From assembly GCA_018828145.1 (NCBI GenBank), contig JAHJWO010000021.1:1-64000 (forward strand): a stretch of DNA of 64,000 nt, given 5' to 3'. The DNA comes from Alphaproteobacteria bacterium. Its GTDB lineage: Bacteria > Pseudomonadota > Alphaproteobacteria > Rhizobiales > Devosiaceae. Below the pieces are notes generated by a model. The model searched no databases, had not been told where the DNA came from, and saw nothing but the letters and a program-made list of their open reading frames with translations. Below, piece after piece: positions 60,900-64,000 of the stretch. The position numbers and the translations under genes were made by a program. Each line of letters opens with the position of its first letter. Within the stretch, counting starts at the first letter, position 1.

Positions 60900-61282
60900 G
60901 CTTCTCGAAACTCCATACTCAACTCGGACGACGCAAGTCTCGGGGTGGCCAGGGCCGTCTCTGGGGCGACGATGGCCATGGCGGGGCAGGCGGATCGAGG
61001 GTTTCGGACGGTCCGCGGAATTTGTCTTTGGCCCAGCCTCGCCCCCTAGGGCGGGCGCTGGCGCCGGGTGGGGGGATATATAAGGGGGGAGGGACCGCCC
61101 GTGGAACCGCCCGTGGACCGCGCGTTTAACAAAATCAATCACTTAGCACCAACCGCGCGAACCGCCCGTGGAACCGCGCGTTTAACCGCCCGTCTAATGA
61201 AATCAATGACTTAGCTTGGTTTGCACGGGCGGTTCGGGCGGTCCAGACGGAACCGCCCGTGAGCGTCTCCGCCCCCTTTGGC
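60900..61282. promoter_or_regulatory. Candidate replication origin with iterons beside the primase-helicase gene
   Basis: Two clusters of 12-bp direct repeats (ACCGCCCGTGGA / ACCGCGCGTTTA types): units at 61094, 61106 and 61117, and at 61161, 61173 and 61185, plus a partial unit at 61152. Each cluster is followed by the same box AAATCA-ATS-ACTTAGC (61132-61147 and 61200-61215). A perfect 12-bp inverted repeat of the same unit lies at 61224-61235 and 61250-61261. This is the form of an iteron origin bound by a replication initiator. The rest of the gap (60900-61090) holds no gene. Confidence 0.6.
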
Positions 61283-63286
61283 TTACATGCCGAAGACATT
61301 ATCTGGCTCCTGCTCTGGAGCTGTCTGGATAACTATCTCGTCGTACGGGTGGCCGTTATTCCGGCGAGTGCCGACTGACAGCGCGATGGCACCTGAACGC
61401 ATTAGGCGCTCGTACGAAGCTTCAAGGCTCCCGCGGTCATAGCCGCGAATTTCTGGCGCAGCCCGCGCCAATGTGAGCGCGAAGTTGCCGGCCTGCTTCT
61501 TCGGACTGAACCACTCGCCGCGGCCTGCCAGTACTCGGAGTGCAGCGAGCAACGCGCGATCTGTCTCCATTGCTGGGTCCAGGCCATCGGTGGAAACGAA
61601 GGCGCCGCGATCCCATCGTACCCTCAGCTCCGTTCCCATCTTCCCGTAGTTGGCCTTGGTGGTCCTGATCGTGCGGTAATCTCCTTCGAGGTCTTCCTTT
61701 GGCCTCGACATGTACAGTCTGCTGCGGGAAGCGTTGGCCCATCCAGTGGATCCGGAGCGGCCGCTGCCATCCGCCATTCCAGACACCGACGGGTGCGCCA
61801 GGGCGATGGCCGTTGTCTTGTGTTCGATGCACAGCCGGTTGAGCGTCCGGTTCATGAAGCCGGTGACTTCGGTCCGGCTGAGTTCATTGCCAGCAAACAT
61901 GTTGGCGATGGGATCGACCACAACCAACGCCGGCTGCAGCAGCGCAACGGCCGCCTGCAGCCGCGCGAAGAAGGGCATCAGCTTGCCCTCCGGGTGCTCG
62001 CGTGGGAAACTCATCATTACGCAGCCGCTGTCGGGGATGTGGTCAGCAGTCCACAGGTTCATGCCGCCAAGGTCGGCCATGGTGAGATCCATCGACCTGT
62101 TGATGTCGATCTGACGCCGCCAAATCTCGTCAGTGTCATCCTCAGAGAACACGCAGAGCACGCGCCCTGGCTTCACCGACCGGCCAAACCAAAGGCGGTC
62201 CGCGCACACGGCTGTGGCCAGTTGTTGGGCCACCAGCGTTTTGCCAACGCCGCCGTCGCCGGTCAGAAGGGTGGTCTTGTGGAGTGGCACCATTCCGTCG
62301 ACCAGCGACTCCCGCGCCGGTGGCGTCAGGTCCCCGAAGTCGATCGGCCTGGCAAACGCAAGAGGAGAGCGATTGTCGTTCGCAGGCCCCGCTATCTCGA
62401 CCGCATCGAATTCCGCCATCGCGTCTTTGACGCCAGGCCGCGAGGTGCCGTAGGCGTACGCGTTGGCGACGATCGACATCAGCTTGTCGGCGTCCCATGG
62501 CGGCTCAGCCTTGGTTTCGTTCCAGTGTTCGAGCATCAGGTCGGAGCATGCGAATTCCGAGATGCCGAAGTCCTTGAGCGATGCTGCCACCTTGTAGGTG
62601 GTCAGGTCGCCCGCGGCGAAAGCGATTGCGCCAGGGGCTGCCCCGCGCAGATATTCGATGGCTCGCGCGATGTTCGGTTCGGTGTCCAGATCGGCGAGCG
62701 GCTGGCTGTCTGCCTTCTCCCGTGGCTTTTTGCCTGCGACGATGGTGTCAACGAACCACTGGGGCGCCAAGGGCATGTCGCCGTCGTGGACAGTAGCGTA
62801 TGGGGTGCCGTTGACCACGCTGCCTGGCGCGACGACTAGGCCGCCGTCAGCCCGTATGTCGATGCCGGGGTAGTCCGTTAGCGACTTCACGCCATTGGGC
62901 ACCCATTGTCCATCCGGGATCGTGAGGTAGGCGTGACGGCCCCCCGAGGGGGTATCGACCACGAGACCCAGATCCACACCAATCACAGATTTGATCAATT
63001 CCAGAGACGCTTTGCCCACAGCGCCATCAGCGTCAATGACAAGGAGCCCGTCGCCGGTGGCGATCCCGACATTGGCGTCCGCATAATCGCCTTCGAACCA
63101 AGCCCGTACGACCGCCGGATCTGTGGAAGCTGCCGCCTGCCATCCAGCGAAGGCGGGTCGTTTCATCCCAGCTAACAGGGGGAAGACGCGAAGGCCGCGC
63201 CCGGCGAGGAGTAACGCCTGCTTGAGATTTTCAGGATGCACTGAGGCGGTGCGCGCCGCTGGCGCGGAGACGGATTTGCTAGTCAA
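61283..63286 (-). CDS. Primase-polymerase / RepA-type helicase replication protein
   Basis: A 667-residue fusion: an N-terminal bifunctional primase-polymerase domain (about 20-190; PAFAGWQAAASTD, LLVIDADGAVGKAS, DTPSGGRHAYLTI, PGIDIRADGGLVVAPGS) and a C-terminal AAA/RepA-like helicase domain (about 320-560; Walker A TGDGGVGKTLVAQQ, Walker B PALVVVDPIANMF, and LAHPSVSG). Such proteins drive replication of phages, satellites and plasmids. The TTG start at 63286 has AGAGGG 7 bases upstream. The iteron array at its 3' side is the likely target. Confidence 0.88.
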   Translation of the reverse strand: MTSKSVSAPAARTASVHPENLKQALLLAGRGLRVFPLLAGMKRPAFAGWQAAASTDPAVVRAWFEGDYADANVGIATGDGLLVIDADGAVGKASLELIKSVIGVDLGLVVDTPSGGRHAYLTIPDGQWVPNGVKSLTDYPGIDIRADGGLVVAPGSVVNGTPYATVHDGDMPLAPQWFVDTIVAGKKPREKADSQPLADLDTEPNIARAIEYLRGAAPGAIAFAAGDLTTYKVAASLKDFGISEFACSDLMLEHWNETKAEPPWDADKLMSIVANAYAYGTSRPGVKDAMAEFDAVEIAGPANDNRSPLAFARPIDFGDLTPPARESLVDGMVPLHKTTLLTGDGGVGKTLVAQQLATAVCADRLWFGRSVKPGRVLCVFSEDDTDEIWRRQIDINRSMDLTMADLGGMNLWTADHIPDSGCVMMSFPREHPEGKLMPFFARLQAAVALLQPALVVVDPIANMFAGNELSRTEVTGFMNRTLNRLCIEHKTTAIALAHPSVSGMADGSGRSGSTGWANASRSRLYMSRPKEDLEGDYRTIRTTKANYGKMGTELRVRWDRGAFVSTDGLDPAMETDRALLAALRVLAGRGEWFSPKKQAGNFALTLARAAPEIRGYDRGSLEASYERLMRSGAIALSVGTRRNNGHPYDEIVIQTAPEQEPDNVFGM

Positions 63287-63417
63287 ATGGAAACCCTCTG
63301 GGTCAAGCCGATGATGCGAGAGACGAGGATGTCGTCGTGCTCGCGGGGTGAGGGGCTCGGTTCAGAGGATTGATATGTGCTGAATGATGAGAGAGCGTTG
63401 CCCGATGTCGGATGCTG

Positions 63418-63852
63418 CTATTCCTGCTCGGACGGCGCCTCCTGACTTGTCGGGACAGCCTGAAATGGTCGGCCGCGATGCGCCCTCTCGCGATGCACCC
63501 GCAATACCTCCTCAAACTGAACGGGGTTCGCTAGCCGCAACGCATTGATCAGTTGCTGTCTATCGCTGTCGTTCGCGGCGATCCTGGCAAGTTTCAGAAT
63601 TTCACTTAGCCGGCGCTGGGCGATGCCGCGGATGGCAGCCTTTACGGCGCGTGCAGACTCCGCCTGAGCAACCCAATGCGGTGTTTCCTCGCCTGGCTGT
63701 GGCGGAGGGGCGCCTTTAAGGCGGTAGTTGATGTGAGTGATTTGTCGGGTGAGGTGGACGATTGCCTCTTCGCAATCCTCTGCAGTCACGAGATCGGTCA
63801 AGAACCAGTCGTCGTCGATCTTGAGGTTCCGAACAGGGATACGTGCGGTCAA
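63418..63852 (-). CDS. Island protein, unknown
   Basis: A 144-residue protein starting MTARIPVRNLKIDDDWF after a TTG at 63852 that has GGAG 6 bases upstream; a longer frame to a TTG at 63876 is less well supported. It is largely helical with many Arg and Glu, and a region SDRQQLINALRLANPVQFEEVLRVHRERAHRG. No family is recognised. It lies upstream of the primase-helicase gene and is probably in the same transcript. Confidence 0.6.
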   Translation of the reverse strand: MTARIPVRNLKIDDDWFLTDLVTAEDCEEAIVHLTRQITHINYRLKGAPPPQPGEETPHWVAQAESARAVKAAIRGIAQRRLSEILKLARIAANDSDRQQLINALRLANPVQFEEVLRVHRERAHRGRPFQAVPTSQEAPSEQE

Positions 63853-63948
63853 CGCGCTCTCCGAATGTCTATACAACTCTCAGTTTGCGACAGCGATGCG
63901 CGGGTAAGCGACGCCGTAGAGGCAACTGACGACGGGATGATATCAGCC

Positions 63949-63977
63949 ATTGACATTTTTGCCAATGTGAATTGACA
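63949..63977. promoter_or_regulatory. Paired ATTGACA repeats, possible regulator site
   Basis: ATTGACA occurs at 63949-63955 and again at 63971-63977, 22 bases start to start (two helical turns), in an AT-rich stretch ahead of the minus-strand island genes. This spacing suits two regulator dimers, as in phage repressor operators, but no regulator gene is visible before the window ends. Confidence 0.3.
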
Positions 63978-64000
63978 AGGTCATTTCCTCAACTCTCAAC

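Larger units (their letters stand above)
57020..64000. mobile_element. Mobile island: prophage or phage-satellite-like element (left end in window, right end outside)
   Basis: All genes from 57051 onward are on the minus strand and of phage or mobile type: primase-polymerase/helicase, ParB-like proteins, small-terminase-like protein and small orphans, with AT-rich gaps unlike the core genome. An iteron-like array lies beside the replication gene. No integrase, large terminase, portal, capsid or tail gene is present in this 7 kb. The left edge is placed roughly, between the membrane gene start at 56960 and the first island stop at 57051; no attachment repeat could be identified without the right end. 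Confidence 0.7.

Noticed and set aside
60900-61142. N-terminal extension of the ParB-like protein through the iteron array
   Set aside because: It would translate tandem repeats and has no ribosome site; the ATG at 60899 is a better start.
61094-61261. CRISPR array
   Set aside because: Repeats are 12 bp and directly adjacent, without unique spacers of uniform length, and no cas genes are present.
63676-63975. A 99-residue plus-strand open frame at the window end
   Set aside because: It is largely opposite the island gene at 63418-63852 and has no recognisable features.

Overview
The window is GC-rich chromosomal DNA of an alphaproteobacterium of the order Hyphomicrobiales, most like Devosia and relatives. 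This placement is inferred from gene order and family variants, not from a database search. The supporting signs are an ExoR-type Sel1 protein, the block argS-SPOR-scpA-scpB-tatABC-serS-surE-LysM/M23, a fused secDF followed by Mth938-like and phytoene-synthase-like genes, DUF1127 small proteins, GAAC-N7-GAAC (alphaproteobacterial LexA) boxes, and frequent GTG/TTG starts.

Positions 1-10990 carry valS behind a structured leader, a ZntB/CorA metal transporter, an exporter-type ABC half-transporter, exoR, xthA, a SxxK serine hydrolase, erpA and dgt. Positions 11024-23364 are a long same-strand housekeeping run. It covers arginyl- and seryl-tRNA synthetases, a SPOR cell-division protein, ScpA/ScpB for chromosome condensation, an orphan ABC ATPase, the Tat protein export system, SurE, and an NlpD-like lipoprotein with a degenerate peptidase domain. 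The nagZ and pcm genes that often sit in this block in relatives are absent.

Positions 23420-31285 hold a DUF815 ATPase, then yajC-secDF (the Sec translocon accessory complex), with homologues of the complex I assembly factors NDUFAF3 and NDUFAF6 directly downstream. A thioesterase, trmFO and a glutathione S-transferase follow. Positions 31286-36700 hold two small DUF1127-type genes and the SOS-linked uvrA and ssb; a LysE-type exporter lies between them, with one LexA box on each side. Positions 36711-45031 hold a diguanylate cyclase, a secreted hypothetical protein, an MMPL/RND transporter, and two regulator-target modules (HxlR with a QorB-like reductase; ArsR with an MFS pump). Positions 45120-56960 are again core genes: gyrA, a LysE exporter, a GNAT enzyme, coaD, two cyclophilins, a YdcZ-like transporter, queA, tgt, pgi, map and a membrane protein. 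GyrA has Met at the position of E. coli Asp87, and Tgt lacks three of the four canonical zinc ligands.

From about 57.0 kb to the end, the sequence changes to a mobile island with all genes on the minus strand. It encodes a primase-polymerase/helicase, two ParB-like proteins, a small-terminase-like protein, and several small unknown proteins. Next to the primase-helicase gene is a two-cluster array of 12-bp iterons that looks like a replication origin. No capsid, tail, large terminase or integrase gene is visible in the 7 kb seen, so the element could be a prophage cut by the window edge or a phage-satellite-like island. This is the most novel part of the window.
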